The notes beneath the pieces were generated by a model. That model did not search any database, was not told the DNA's origin, and saw only the letters and a list, made by a program, of their open reading frames with translations. Position numbers and translations under genes: made by a program. From JAXLWB01 sp046328715 (GTDB lineage Bacteria > Chloroflexota > Anaerolineae > Caldilineales > Caldilineaceae): a stretch of 55,212 nt of DNA. The stretch is from assembly GCA_046328715.1 (NCBI GenBank), contig JAXLWB010000066.1:1-55212 (forward strand). Reading direction: 5' to 3'. Shown here in pieces: positions 26,165 to 34,663 of the stretch (position 1 is the stretch's first letter; the number at the start of each line of letters is the position of its first letter).

Positions 26165-27997
26165 TCATTTATTGAGGACGTTTGCTATGGCCTTGACACC
26201 TATTTCCAATTCTTCCTCGCTGATGATCAGCGGTGGCAACAAACGAAGCACTTGTGGACCTGCGGGCAACGCAATCACCCCGTGATCTTCCATGAGCGCC
26301 TTGAGGTAAGGTGCCACTTTTTCACGCAGCTCAATGCCACAAATCATGCCGATCCCTCGGATTTCACGCACGATCGTGTAGTCGCCAATCGCCTGTTGAA
26401 GCATCTCTTGTAGCTTGCGACCCATCTGTTCTGCCCGCGCCATGATCTGCTCATTTTGATAGGTTTCAATGGCAGCAAGGCCAGCCGCACAGGCGAGTGG
26501 ATTACCACCAAAGGTGCTGCCGTGTGCGCCGGGATAGAGTTTCTCTTGAATTTGATCGGTATAGGCAACTGCCCCCATCGGGAAGCCCGCGCCGATACCT
26601 TTGGCCAGCGTGATAATGTCTGGCTCAAGTCCAACATGCTCGCTGGCAAACCATTTGCCAGTACGGCCAAAGCCCGTTTGGATCTCGTCGATGATGAGCA
26701 GCGCTCCTCGTTCGTGGGCTAAATGTTGCGCCGCTTGCAGGAACTCGGGATCGCCGACATAGACCCCGCCCTCGGCTTGGACCACTTCGAGAACGACGGC
26801 GGCAGTCTCGTCGTTGATAGCGGCATCCAGTTTGTCGACATTATTGAAGGGCACATGTTCGCTATCCAGGAGCGGCAAGAAAGGCTCGCGATATTTGGGA
26901 TCCCAGGTCACCGAAAGGGCACCGACCGTTCGTCCATGAAAGCCACGACGGGCAGCCACAAACTTCTTGCGCCCGGTTGTCAGCTTGGCAAACTTGAGCG
27001 CGCCATCCATTGCTTCCGCTCCACTGTTGGCCAGAAAAACATGCTGGAGGTGGCTTGGTAGAATTTCACTTAACTTGGCGGCAAAGCGCGCACGGGTTTC
27101 GTTGTAGAGAAAGGATGGGCAGGAGATCAAGGTCATCGCCTGCTCGGCTACGGCTTTGCTCAGTGCCGGATGACAATGTCCCAACATCGCCACCCCCTGC
27201 GCTGAGGTGAGATCGAGGTACTTCTTGCCGTTAATATCCCACAGCCAGCACCCTTCACCGCGTGTGATTACTGTATCACCACGGCGCTGGACAGTACCGC
27301 CGAAGAGGGATTCTTCGAGATATGCATAATCAATCTGCTGTGCTTCCACAACGACTGTTTCGTGTGAAGCTGGCGCTGATTGTTTTCCAATAATACCTTT
27401 CAGGATTGATAAGATTTCACCTACATCTTCTGGATAACGAAAAGTATGAATGCCTTTGATGATTGTTTTTGTATCTCGATCAAGCACAGCAAATCGCCAT
27501 ACTTCGCCAATTGTAATTGCACCATAGAGGATTGTCGGCGAGCCAACTGCTTCTGATTTGTCCATTGCGATCAATTCAGCTGCAAGTTGTGTGAAACCTC
27601 GCTCTAGGTCGCCACGTTTAGCTTCCACAATCACTAATTCTTGTGCTGCGCGCAAGAGATAATCAATCGAGCCACTTAATCGGTCGTCAATATTCACCGG
27701 ATATTCAACATTCAGCTTTGCATCGACTTTACGTAGAAGCTCATGAAGGACTGGGGCAATCAAAAATTCTCGTTTTGCACTTTCTGAATTGATTGATATT
27801 TTTGGCAGAAGGCTATAGTACATTTGCTGCAATCTGCTAATAACCTCAGAATCAAGTGCCGCATCCGCAGGTAATGCGATGTCCTGAATTACCAGTCCAT
27901 ATCCGAGTTCCTGGATGATCTCTTCAGATGGAATGTTGAATTCAAAATAATCGCTGAATGTATATTTCTTCCCCGGTAAAAAAATAGTGCGAGCCAT
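26165..27997 (-). CDS. lysJ: LysJ aminotransferase with fused PD-(D/E)XK-like N-terminal domain
   Basis: 610 residues in two parts. Residues ~225-610 are a class III PLP aminotransferase, LysJ, which converts [LysW]-aminoadipate semialdehyde to [LysW]-lysine: NSGAEAMDGALKFAK at 324-338, IIDEIQTGFGRTG at 435-447, PLP Lys466 (TLAKGIGAGFP). Residues 1 to ~215 are unrelated to aminotransferases: EFLIAPVLHELL (78-89), SGSIDYLL with D112, and VIVEAKRGD with E125/K127 match the D...ExK core of PD-(D/E)XK nuclease-fold proteins. The good ribosome site (AAAGGAG) belongs to the nuclease-like start; no convincing internal start precedes LysJ. The N-terminal part is clearly AT-richer (27421-27480 has 20 G+C of 60; 26881-26940 has 34 of 60, hand counts). 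Aminotransferase certain; nuclease fold likely, activity unknown. Confidence 0.9.
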   Translation of the reverse strand: MARTIFLPGKKYTFSDYFEFNIPSEEIIQELGYGLVIQDIALPADAALDSEVISRLQQMYYSLLPKISINSESAKREFLIAPVLHELLRKVDAKLNVEYPVNIDDRLSGSIDYLLRAAQELVIVEAKRGDLERGFTQLAAELIAMDKSEAVGSPTILYGAITIGEVWRFAVLDRDTKTIIKGIHTFRYPEDVGEILSILKGIIGKQSAPASHETVVVEAQQIDYAYLEESLFGGTVQRRGDTVITRGEGCWLWDINGKKYLDLTSAQGVAMLGHCHPALSKAVAEQAMTLISCPSFLYNETRARFAAKLSEILPSHLQHVFLANSGAEAMDGALKFAKLTTGRKKFVAARRGFHGRTVGALSVTWDPKYREPFLPLLDSEHVPFNNVDKLDAAINDETAAVVLEVVQAEGGVYVGDPEFLQAAQHLAHERGALLIIDEIQTGFGRTGKWFASEHVGLEPDIITLAKGIGAGFPMGAVAYTDQIQEKLYPGAHGSTFGGNPLACAAGLAAIETYQNEQIMARAEQMGRKLQEMLQQAIGDYTIVREIRGIGMICGIELREKVAPYLKALMEDHGVIALPAGPQVLRLLPPLIISEEELEIGVKAIANVLNK

Positions 27998-28035
27998 TTA
28001 GAAAGCTCCTTTATTCTTCTTGAACTACGTTTATG

Positions 28036-28839
28036 TTATCCAATCTGCGTCCCACCGCCAGCCAATGCCTTCGTCACAGGTTGCTCGATCCGTCCATCGG
28101 CAAAGATCACCTTCTGTACCCCTTCGCCAATCGCCTCAACAGCCCCCATGACCTTTTTCTTCATGCGCCCCTCTGCAAATTGCATAAAGTCGTTTGCTTT
28201 GTTCTTTGGAATTTCTGTAATCAGGCTCGACTCATCAGGAAAATTGCGCAGCAGGCCAGGGACATTGGAAAGAATGACTAAGGCTTCGGCGTTGAATGCG
28301 GCAGCCACCATCGCTGCGGCACGGTCTCCATCGACGTTGATCGCTTCGCCAATATCGCTGGAAGCGGGTGGCGTTAGCACAGGCAGATAGCCGTTGTCAA
28401 GCAGCAGGCGCAGCAAGCCCGTGTTGATCTTTTCCACGGTGCCGGTCCAGTCGTCGCGCAGGACCATACGTTTGCCGTCGATGCGTACTCGGAGTGTATC
28501 CTTACGTTTGCCCTCAAAGATGCGACCATCCAATCCGCTCAAGCCGACGGCATTCACCCCTGCCGACTGAAATTTCTCCACCCACATCTTGTTCAACTGA
28601 CCACAGTAGACCATCTCAAAGATCTCAAGCGTGCGGCGGTCGGTACGGCGCGAGACATAGCCACTTTCGCTGGTCACAAATTCAGGCGGATGGCCTAGCG
28701 CAGTAGCGACTTCGTTGGTGGTCTCCGCACCGCCGTGAACGAGCAGCACCTCGCGACCCGCCTTGTGCAGCGCCGCAATATCCGCAACCAATGCATCAAT
28801 ATTGAGATCCTTGCCACCACCAACTTTAATTACAATCAT
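28036..28839 (-). CDS. lysZ: [LysW]-aminoadipate 6-kinase
   Basis: Amino-acid-kinase family enzyme of 267 residues that phosphorylates the side-chain carboxylate of LysW-bound aminoadipate; homologous to N-acetylglutamate kinase ArgB. Visible motifs: VIKVGGGKDL at the start, VHGGAETTNEVA, the substrate-side SGYVSRRTDR and the nucleotide-side ILSNVPGLL with MKKKVMGA near the C-terminus. AGAAGGAATT precedes the ATG. It lies 38 bases before lysJ and 29 bases after the racemase gene, in one run. It could also serve LysW-based arginine synthesis, as in some archaea. Confidence 0.93.
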   Translation of the reverse strand: MIVIKVGGGKDLNIDALVADIAALHKAGREVLLVHGGAETTNEVATALGHPPEFVTSESGYVSRRTDRRTLEIFEMVYCGQLNKMWVEKFQSAGVNAVGLSGLDGRIFEGKRKDTLRVRIDGKRMVLRDDWTGTVEKINTGLLRLLLDNGYLPVLTPPASSDIGEAINVDGDRAAAMVAAAFNAEALVILSNVPGLLRNFPDESSLITEIPKNKANDFMQFAEGRMKKKVMGAVEAIGEGVQKVIFADGRIEQPVTKALAGGGTQIG

Positions 28840-28868
28840 TTTTGTAATTCCTTCTGCAAATAAATCTA

Positions 28869-29564
28869 TTACTCTGCCAATGCGGCTGTGAGCGCAGCTT
28901 CTGTGTGCAATTCCACCGTGTCGAAGAATGGAATGTCACGATCTCCCGACTTGAGAAGTAAGGGCAATTCTGTGCAACCTAAAATCACCCCTTCGATCTG
29001 TGCCGCTTCCCGATAGTGATCAATGATGGCTAAGAATCGCTGCCGGATCGGCTCCGCAAAGTTGCCATGACATAATTCAGCGAAAATGACTTGGTTGATC
29101 TCATCCTGCTCGCTTTCGCTAGGCGTAATCACATCAATGCCCTGCTCGGCAAAACGCTGCGGATAGAAACTCCCCTGCATCGTGAACTTGATGCCAAGCA
29201 GCAACACTTTTTTAACGCCTGCTGCCTTGGCTGCGTTGGCAGTGACCTCGACGATACTAATCATCGGCAAACCCGCCAACGCAGCGACACGGTGATACAC
29301 TTCATGCGGAGAATTGGCCGACATCAGCGCAAAGTCAACGCCTGCTGCCTTGAGCGCATGAATGCCTTGCAGAATATAGCCAACCAATCCATCCAGATCG
29401 CCAGTATCCTCAAAGTCCGTGTACTTCTGCAAGTCGAGACTGTAGATCACCACTTCGGGATAGTAGGTGTTGCCTGCGCGCTCAAAGTACTTACGCAGAA
29501 TCCGCGCATAATACTCAATGGTCGATTCGTGGCTAATGCCGCCAAGGATGCCGATTCTTTTCAT
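28869..29564 (-). CDS. Aspartate/glutamate racemase family protein
   Basis: 231 residues, two-domain Asp/Glu racemase fold (RIGILGGISHEST at the start). The second catalytic Cys is present as Cys197 (ILGCTEL). Where the first is expected (CNTxH) the sequence reads MSANSPHEV, with Ala83 in its place; E. coli YgeA has Thr83 there with Cys197 and is stereo-restricted, so this may be a one-base racemase or a binding protein. It starts six bases after the lysY stop, within the lysine run, so it may act on an amino acid of this pathway (aminoadipate, lysine, glutamate) or make D-amino acids for the wall; substrate unknown. Confidence 0.82.
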   Translation of the reverse strand: MKRIGILGGISHESTIEYYARILRKYFERAGNTYYPEVVIYSLDLQKYTDFEDTGDLDGLVGYILQGIHALKAAGVDFALMSANSPHEVYHRVAALAGLPMISIVEVTANAAKAAGVKKVLLLGIKFTMQGSFYPQRFAEQGIDVITPSESEQDEINQVIFAELCHGNFAEPIRQRFLAIIDHYREAAQIEGVILGCTELPLLLKSGDRDIPFFDTVELHTEAALTAALAE

Positions 29565-29570
29565 AGTGTT

Positions 29571-30626
29571 TTAAATGGGATGGAGTCCCATAAAGGTTAA
29601 CCCGGTTGTCTCTGGATAGCCCAACATCAAGTTCATACATTGTACGGCTGTACCGGACGCACCTTTCATCAGGTTGTCGATGGCACACATGGCGACGACA
29701 CGACCGGTTTCGCTGTCAAACTCGAAGCCAACATCGGCGTAATTGCTGCCAGCAAGAATCTTAGGTTCGGGATAGCGATAGATGCCAGTGCTCTCTTTGA
29801 CGATACGAATGAACGGCTCGTTGCGATAAGTCTGACGATAGGCTTTCCACAGATCCTTTTCACTGACCCCAGGCTTTACAAAGACATGGGCCGTGGCCAA
29901 TACCCCACGCACATTGTCGATGGCGGTGGCCGATAGGTGAACTGTCGTCTCCTGTCCCGTTCTGCGGATTGCCTGGAGGATTTCGGCGGTGTGACGATGG
30001 CCCGTTGGTGCAAACGAACGCATGACCCCGGAACGCTCGGGATGATGGGTCGAATCGTTGGATTTATTGCCGCCTTCGCTGCTTCCGACCTTCACCTCGC
30101 AGATGACGCCACGTTTGGGATCAGCTACGCCCGCCGCAAAGAGGGGATAGACCGCCAAGTTCGTCGCTGTGGCATTACAGCCGACGCCACTGACATAGTT
30201 GGCGTTTTTGATCTCCTCTCGATGGAATTCAGGCAGGCCATAGACAAACTTTTCCAACCAAGCCGGATTCTCATGGTCAATGCCATACCATTTCACATAG
30301 TCAGCAGAGTTGCTCAGCCGGAAATCGGCACTCAGATCGACAATCTTGGGGGCAAGACTGGCGTATTCCTCGATTTTTGAAGTTGCACTGCCATGCGGTA
30401 GACAGAGAAAGAGCAGGTCGCACGCTTCAAGTTCGCTGGCGGAGACAAATTGTAACTTGGTTCGTCCACGCAGGTTCGGGTGAGTAAAATGGACAAAAGA
30501 ACCAGCATTGCGTTCGCTGGTTGCTTGTTTGATTTCTATGTTAGGATGATCGAGCAAGAGCCGCAGCAATTCACCGCCCGAATAGCCGGATGCACCCACG
30601 ATGGAAACAGAGATTTTGTCGGTCAT
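29571..30626 (-). CDS. lysY: [LysW]-aminoadipate-6-phosphate reductase
   Basis: NADPH-dependent reductase, homologue of ArgC, that reduces the acyl phosphate made by LysZ to the semialdehyde on LysW. About 351 residues: N-terminal Rossmann motif VGASGYSGGELLRLL, catalytic Cys in SGVGCNATAT, and the family segment SSEGGNKSNDS...THHPERSGVMR, followed by GHRHTAEI. ATG 30626 gives the normal N-terminus (MTDKISVSIVG); longer starts would run into the AAATACG repeats. The GCN(A/T)T active site is intact. Sits between lysX and the racemase. Confidence 0.93.
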   Translation of the reverse strand: MTDKISVSIVGASGYSGGELLRLLLDHPNIEIKQATSERNAGSFVHFTHPNLRGRTKLQFVSASELEACDLLFLCLPHGSATSKIEEYASLAPKIVDLSADFRLSNSADYVKWYGIDHENPAWLEKFVYGLPEFHREEIKNANYVSGVGCNATATNLAVYPLFAAGVADPKRGVICEVKVGSSEGGNKSNDSTHHPERSGVMRSFAPTGHRHTAEILQAIRRTGQETTVHLSATAIDNVRGVLATAHVFVKPGVSEKDLWKAYRQTYRNEPFIRIVKESTGIYRYPEPKILAGSNYADVGFEFDSETGRVVAMCAIDNLMKGASGTAVQCMNLMLGYPETTGLTFMGLHPI

Positions 30627-30650
30627 TTTTGAAATAAGATACGAGATGTG

Positions 30651-30713
30651 AAATACGAAATACGAAACGTAGGTCACATTGAACTCGTAACTCGTATTTC
30701 GTATTTCGTATTT
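30651..30713. repeat. AAATACG heptamer repeat with inverse copies
   Basis: AAATACG occurs in tandem at 30651-30664, and CGTATTT three times at 30693-30713, forming a hairpin between lysX and lysY. The right arm overlaps the lysX stop codon (30712-30714). Confidence 0.8.
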
Positions 30714-31635
30714 ATGCAGTTAATGTCACATATCCATGCGGATGCTCGCCATTTTTCCAGCCGTTGGCAGCAGCCCAGCCATCTTTTGCTACTTTGAGAC
30801 AGAAATCAACCATCCGGTCAGGAATGTTCACCCCTGTAGGGGCGATGCTATTACGAAATTCCATCGTATAGTTGACTTCGTTGATCAGAAAGCCCTGCTC
30901 TTCGGTTTCAAAGACATCGATCGCAACGATGCCGCCGCCCACTGCGTTGGCTGCCCGCACGCAGATGTCATTCAACTCGGGCGAGACCGGACAATTGCTC
31001 GATTTGCCGCCACGCGCTGTATTGGTAATCCAATGTTCGGAATTGCGGAAGATGGCACAGATCGTTTCGCCACCAACGACAAAAGCGCGGATGTCACGAC
31101 CGGGCTTCTTGACATACTCTTGAATGTAGAAAATGCCGTGATGGTAGCTGCCCAAGGTCTCCTTGTGTTCGAGCAGAGCTTCGGCTGCGTCGCGGTCATT
31201 GACCTTGCTCAGCAAACGCCCCCACGAGCCAACTGCCGGCTTGAGCACGACTGGGTAGCCAAGCTCTTCGATCGCCTTTAACGCACTTTCCGGTGTATAG
31301 GCAACCAAACAGCGCGGCTGCGGCACATTAAACTTGGCCAGCGCACTGGTTGTCTGCAATTTGTTGCCGCAAACATCGGCAACCTGCGCACTGTTCACGG
31401 TTTTAACGCCGCGGTCATTGAGAATATGCAGGCTGTACAAGGCTCGACCGTGGTTAATACAGCGCTCGACGATCAAATCGTAATCGTCATATTGGCTGGC
31501 CCGCTCGCCGTTGGCGATATCAAGAATCATATCTTGATCGTCGATCTGATCGAAAGCGATGCCCCGCTTGTCAAAGGCTTCAAAGAGTAATTTTTCCTCA
31601 GCCCGAATTCGACTATGTAAAATTGCTATTTTCAT
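30712..31635 (-). CDS. lysX: LysW-aminoadipate ligase
   Basis: ATP-grasp ligase that joins the alpha-amino group of aminoadipate to the C-terminal Glu of LysW, protecting it for the later steps. About 307 residues: GNKLQTTSALAKFNVP, the ATP-grasp VVLKPAVGSWGRL, the DIRAFVVGG segment and NEVNYTMEFRNS with the metal-binding Glu/Asn. ATG 31635 is preceded by AAAGAGAT; ATG 31650 is a close alternative. It follows lysW by 41 bases, the usual carrier/ligase pairing. Whether it also accepts glutamate for arginine synthesis cannot be decided here. Confidence 0.94.
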   Translation of the reverse strand: MKIAILHSRIRAEEKLLFEAFDKRGIAFDQIDDQDMILDIANGERASQYDDYDLIVERCINHGRALYSLHILNDRGVKTVNSAQVADVCGNKLQTTSALAKFNVPQPRCLVAYTPESALKAIEELGYPVVLKPAVGSWGRLLSKVNDRDAAEALLEHKETLGSYHHGIFYIQEYVKKPGRDIRAFVVGGETICAIFRNSEHWITNTARGGKSSNCPVSPELNDICVRAANAVGGGIVAIDVFETEEQGFLINEVNYTMEFRNSIAPTGVNIPDRMVDFCLKVAKDGWAAANGWKNGEHPHGYVTLTA

Positions 31636-31676
31636 GGATATCTCTTTCATAATGTAGAACAAGAATGTTTCTTGTT

Positions 31677-31862
31677 CTACTCGCCCCAATCCTCTTCCTC
31701 TTCGGGTGCCAGTGCCAGTTCGAGCGGCTCGATCTCCACCACTTCCAGATCGGCGCCACAGTCGGGGCACTGCGTAATTTCATTCTTCATCACATTTTTC
31801 AATTCAATTTCAGCAAAACATTCTGGGCATTCGGCTGTGCCAGATACGGTTTTAAGTGCCAT
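31677..31862 (-). CDS. lysW: LysW amino-group carrier protein
   Basis: Small acidic carrier, 61 residues, whose C-terminal Glu gamma-carboxyl holds the pathway intermediates. Zinc is bound by C12-x2-C15 and C32-x2-C35 (CPEC, CPDC). The tail ends EEEEDWGE, the conserved EDWGE signature with the attachment Glu61 at the very end. AGGAG precedes the ATG. This is the diagnostic gene of the cluster. Confidence 0.97.
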   Translation of the reverse strand: MALKTVSGTAECPECFAEIELKNVMKNEITQCPDCGADLEVVEIEPLELALAPEEEEDWGE

Positions 31863-31906
31863 GTGTCAATCTCCTGTATTTAAGTCCTATGGAGATTGGA
31901 GAGCAT

Positions 31907-32989
31907 TTACTCTCCAATCCTCAGTCTATCAATCACTGCTTTTGTAACTTCTTCAGTTGTTGCAGTACCACCTAAATCAAGTGTCCAAATCTTGTCTTGT
32001 AATACACGAACAACAGCTTGCCCGATTCGATTTGCTGCTACGGTTTCGCCCAGTTCATTAAGTAAAAGTGCTGCCGCTCGGAATGTGGCAAGCGGATTGG
32101 CGATGCTCTTGCCTGCAATATCTGGCGCACTACCATGGACCGGCTCAGCAACGATCAATTTATCTCCCACGTTGGCACTGGGCGCAAGACCTAGTCCACC
32201 AACCAACGCCGCCGCCGCATCGCTGAGAATGTCGCCATAGAGATTCGGTGCGACGACCACATCATAATGTTCAGGTTGCAGGATCAACTTGTAGACCATC
32301 GAATCGACAATCTGCTCTTCATGTGCAATATTCGGATAGTCAGCGGCTACCCTGAGCGCTGATTCCCGGAATAAACCATCAGTCAGGCTGAGCACGTTGG
32401 CTTTATGAACAATGGTGACTAGAGGATTGCGAATTGCGAATTGCGAATTGTGAGCATCCTCTTCTTGTCCTCTTGTCTTCCTGTCTTCCTGTCTGCTTTG
32501 CGCCAGTTCGAACGCTTTCTTAGCAATTCGCTCGGAGGCACTTCGTGTAATCACACGATCTGCAACTGCCTTTTCGCCTGGGATTTCCCAGCGTTCCTGT
32601 TTGACGTAGAGGCATTCGGTATTCTCACGCACGATTAGCAGATCGATGTTGGGACGGCTGCTTGCTATCGGTGCCGAGGCGATCGGACGCAGATTGGCGT
32701 AGAGATCGAATAGTTTGCGCATAGCCACGATCGGACTGGAGTAGCCATCGACGCGATGCGAGGGCGAACTGACCGCACCAAAGAGCGCACCGTTGCAGGA
32801 TTTTAATCCGTCAATCGTCGCTTGGGGCAATGCTTTGCCTGTCTGCTCAAAGGCTTCCCAGCCAGCCTGCAATTCAACATACTCAATGGGCAGCCGCAAC
32901 GCATCCAAAACCTGTCGTGCTGCTGGGACAACTTCTTTGCCGATGCCATCGCCGGGAATGAGGGCGACTCTATAGTGATCATAATTCAT
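31907..32989 (-). CDS. Homoisocitrate dehydrogenase (isocitrate/isopropylmalate family)
   Basis: NAD-dependent decarboxylating dehydrogenase converting homoisocitrate to 2-oxoadipate. 360 residues. Family marks: IPGDGIGKEVVPAA, RENTECLY, VHKANVL with the catalytic Lys, and APNLYGDILSDAAA. The SSPSHRVDGYSSP loop takes the place of the specificity loop. Residues ~165-189 (QSRQEDRKTRGQ then EEDAHNSQFAIRNP) interrupt the usual short connection before VHKANVL and are translated from two tandem repeats (32426-32494). ATG 32989 is chosen from homology. Substrate is assigned by context; isopropylmalate or isocitrate cannot be excluded by sequence alone. Confidence 0.9.
   Translation of the reverse strand: MNYDHYRVALIPGDGIGKEVVPAARQVLDALRLPIEYVELQAGWEAFEQTGKALPQATIDGLKSCNGALFGAVSSPSHRVDGYSSPIVAMRKLFDLYANLRPIASAPIASSRPNIDLLIVRENTECLYVKQERWEIPGEKAVADRVITRSASERIAKKAFELAQSRQEDRKTRGQEEDAHNSQFAIRNPLVTIVHKANVLSLTDGLFRESALRVAADYPNIAHEEQIVDSMVYKLILQPEHYDVVVAPNLYGDILSDAAAALVGGLGLAPSANVGDKLIVAEPVHGSAPDIAGKSIANPLATFRAAALLLNELGETVAANRIGQAVVRVLQDKIWTLDLGGTATTEEVTKAVIDRLRIGE
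32426..32494. repeat. Two tandem repeats inside homoisocitrate dehydrogenase gene
   Basis: ATTGCGA is repeated three times plus ATT at 32426-32449, and an eight-base unit (TCTTGTCC, TCTTGTCT, TCCTGTCT, TCCTGTCT) four times at 32463-32494. Both are translated in frame. The heptamer is nearly that of 50858-50918 (ATTGCGG). Confidence 0.85.
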
Positions 32990-33083
32990 ATTCGAATTTT
33001 CTTGAGATTGAGATATTTCTCTCGTTCCCACGATCTTCGTGGGAATGCAGTCTAGACGCTCTGCGTCAAGTGTTGAGAATCGC

Positions 33084-33563
33084 TCACCACATCCTTGCCA
33101 CCGCCCGCTCACCGTTCAAATACTCTTGTATTCTTCGATTTGTACCTGGCGAGACCTGAGCGGGCAAGTTATCAATCGGAAAGAAGCCTCGTTCGGCAAT
33201 CTCCCAAGTGTCAGTCGGTTCACCCATCGTGAAATCGGTCGTCACAAAGAGCAGCGTGTGATCGTTCTTGCCTTCACGGAAGTTGCTGTAAATGCCGAGT
33301 AACTGGGGTTCCCCGTTGACGGTTGCACCCACTTCCTCATACGCTTCCCGAATCGCTGCCTGCATCGGTGCCTCGCGATGTTTGACTCCACCGCCTGGCA
33401 TGTACCAATGCACCTGATAGGTGTGTTTGACCAACATCACCTGCCCATCCTGGATCAGCATGATACGCACGCCCAAGCCTGCCCCACGCCCGAGATAGGC
33501 ACGAATGCTGTAAACCCGGTAGACCAGCTTGAGCAACGGATAGGCGGCCTTTGGCAATTTCAT
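33084..33563 (-). CDS. Nudix hydrolase
   Basis: 159 residues. The Nudix box GGVKHREAPMQAAIREAYEEVG spans ~58-79 (quoted as GGVKHREA then REAYEEVG) with the full GX5EX7REUXEEXGU pattern, so metal-dependent cleavage of a nucleoside diphosphate-X substrate is expected; substrate unknown. Its ATG overlaps the TGA of the homoaconitase small subunit by four bases (ATGA), implying translational coupling. A hydrophobic/aromatic N-terminus (YPLLKLVYRVYSIRAYLG) could be a membrane-proximal helix. Its role in a lysine operon is unclear. Confidence 0.88.
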   Translation of the reverse strand: MKLPKAAYPLLKLVYRVYSIRAYLGRGAGLGVRIMLIQDGQVMLVKHTYQVHWYMPGGGVKHREAPMQAAIREAYEEVGATVNGEPQLLGIYSNFREGKNDHTLLFVTTDFTMGEPTDTWEIAERGFFPIDNLPAQVSPGTNRRIQEYLNGERAVARMW

Positions 33564-34069
33564 GCCACACCCGCAGCCAATTTCTGTTTGACATACTCAA
33601 CCAGTCCACCCGACTCGATGATTCCACGCACACTGGCACTGATCGGCGGAAAGTCGAATTCTCCGGCGGCACAGATGATCTTGCTGCGTTCCAAATCAAT
33701 GGTGATCGTTTCACCAGGCTGGATCGCTTGCACGGCTGTGGGACAGGTCAATGCCAACAAGCCAAAGTTGACGGCATTGCGATAGAAGATGCGATTGAAG
33801 CTTTCGGCAATCACTGCCCCGACGCCGTTGTAGACCAGACAACTCGCCGCCTGCTCTCGACTTGATCCACAGCCCCAATTGCGTCCGCCAACGATGATAT
33901 CGCCTGGCTTGACATTGGTGGCAAAGGTCGGGTCGAGATCTTCCAAGGCGTGCTTGGCAATGTCAGCTTTGGCAGTCAATGTATAGGTGTACTTGCCCGG
34001 AAAAATAACGTCGGTGTTGATGTTATCGCCATATTTCCAGACGTTGCCAGAAAACTTCGTTGTTGTCAT
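33560..34069 (-). CDS. lysU: Homoaconitase small subunit (LeuD family)
   Basis: Swivelling domain of the two-subunit homoaconitase that isomerises homocitrate to homoisocitrate. 169 residues: KYGDNINTDVIFPGKY, GGRNWGCGSSREQA, AESFNRIFYRNAVNFG. The YGDNINTD loop is of the homoaconitase/archaeal LeuD type. The partner large subunit is encoded upstream, but a GNAT gene separates them. The symbol follows Thermus naming. Confidence 0.92.
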   Translation of the reverse strand: MTTTKFSGNVWKYGDNINTDVIFPGKYTYTLTAKADIAKHALEDLDPTFATNVKPGDIIVGGRNWGCGSSREQAASCLVYNGVGAVIAESFNRIFYRNAVNFGLLALTCPTAVQAIQPGETITIDLERSKIICAAGEFDFPPISASVRGIIESGGLVEYVKQKLAAGVA

Positions 34070-34093
34070 AGTGTCGCTTGGTGAATTTGTATG

Positions 34094-34663
34094 CTATAAA
34101 ATGTGATTTTCTATCCAACCAATAACAGTTCCAGTGTCTGGATCAAGACTAATCTGCATATGTAGACGACGCATCACGTTGACCGACGGCTGATTGCTTT
34201 GTTCGGTAAATGCCACAATGCGTGGTATCTGAAGTTCTTGAAAAGCATGATCTACAAGTGCTTGTGCTGCCTCGGTTGCATAGCCTCGATTTCGATAAGA
34301 AATTCCTAAAGCCCACCCTATCTCTAATTCAAAAACGTGATAGGGTATGCTATTTGTCGGTAGTGAACCGAAACGCATTCTCTCCTTGGGTGTACATAAT
34401 CGCGGTGCAAAATAACAGTGTCCCAGCCAATACTCGCCTCCTTTAGGAAAAATCGTATAATAACCAAAGCGATTGCCCTCAAGTGTCGAATAATAATCGA
34501 AGAGAATCACGTCTTTGTATTGTTGAAATGTGAGCCCCGGTTCGTCAAATTCAATTACATAGCGTTGATGATTTATAGAAAGCTCCTCATCAGTTGGAAA
34601 ATCAGTTCTTCCTCGTTGCAAATGCAAACGCTCTGTTTCTAATTTGACCAAAATTGCCGCCAT
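34094..34663 (-). CDS. GNAT acetyltransferase (RimJ/RimL-like) inside the lysine run
   Basis: About 189 residues. Begins LVKLETERLHLQRG, and the acetyl-CoA-binding region is IGWALGISYRNRGYATEAAQALVDHAF, here in two parts (IGWALGISY and RNRGYATEAA), followed by AFTEQSNQPSVNVMRRLHM, the typical GNAT motif B. Its ATG shares one base with the TAA of the homoaconitase large subunit (TAATG), so it is translationally coupled. It is visibly more AT-rich than its neighbours (34441-34500 has 21 G+C of 60 by hand) and splits the two homoaconitase subunits, suggesting later insertion. Substrate unknown. Confidence 0.87.
   Translation of the reverse strand: MAAILVKLETERLHLQRGRTDFPTDEELSINHQRYVIEFDEPGLTFQQYKDVILFDYYSTLEGNRFGYYTIFPKGGEYWLGHCYFAPRLCTPKERMRFGSLPTNSIPYHVFELEIGWALGISYRNRGYATEAAQALVDHAFQELQIPRIVAFTEQSNQPSVNVMRRLHMQISLDPDTGTVIGWIENHIL

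Noticed and set aside
31636..31770. N-terminal extension of LysX
   Set aside because: It runs antisense-like through lysW in another frame; LysX family starts at MKIAILHS.
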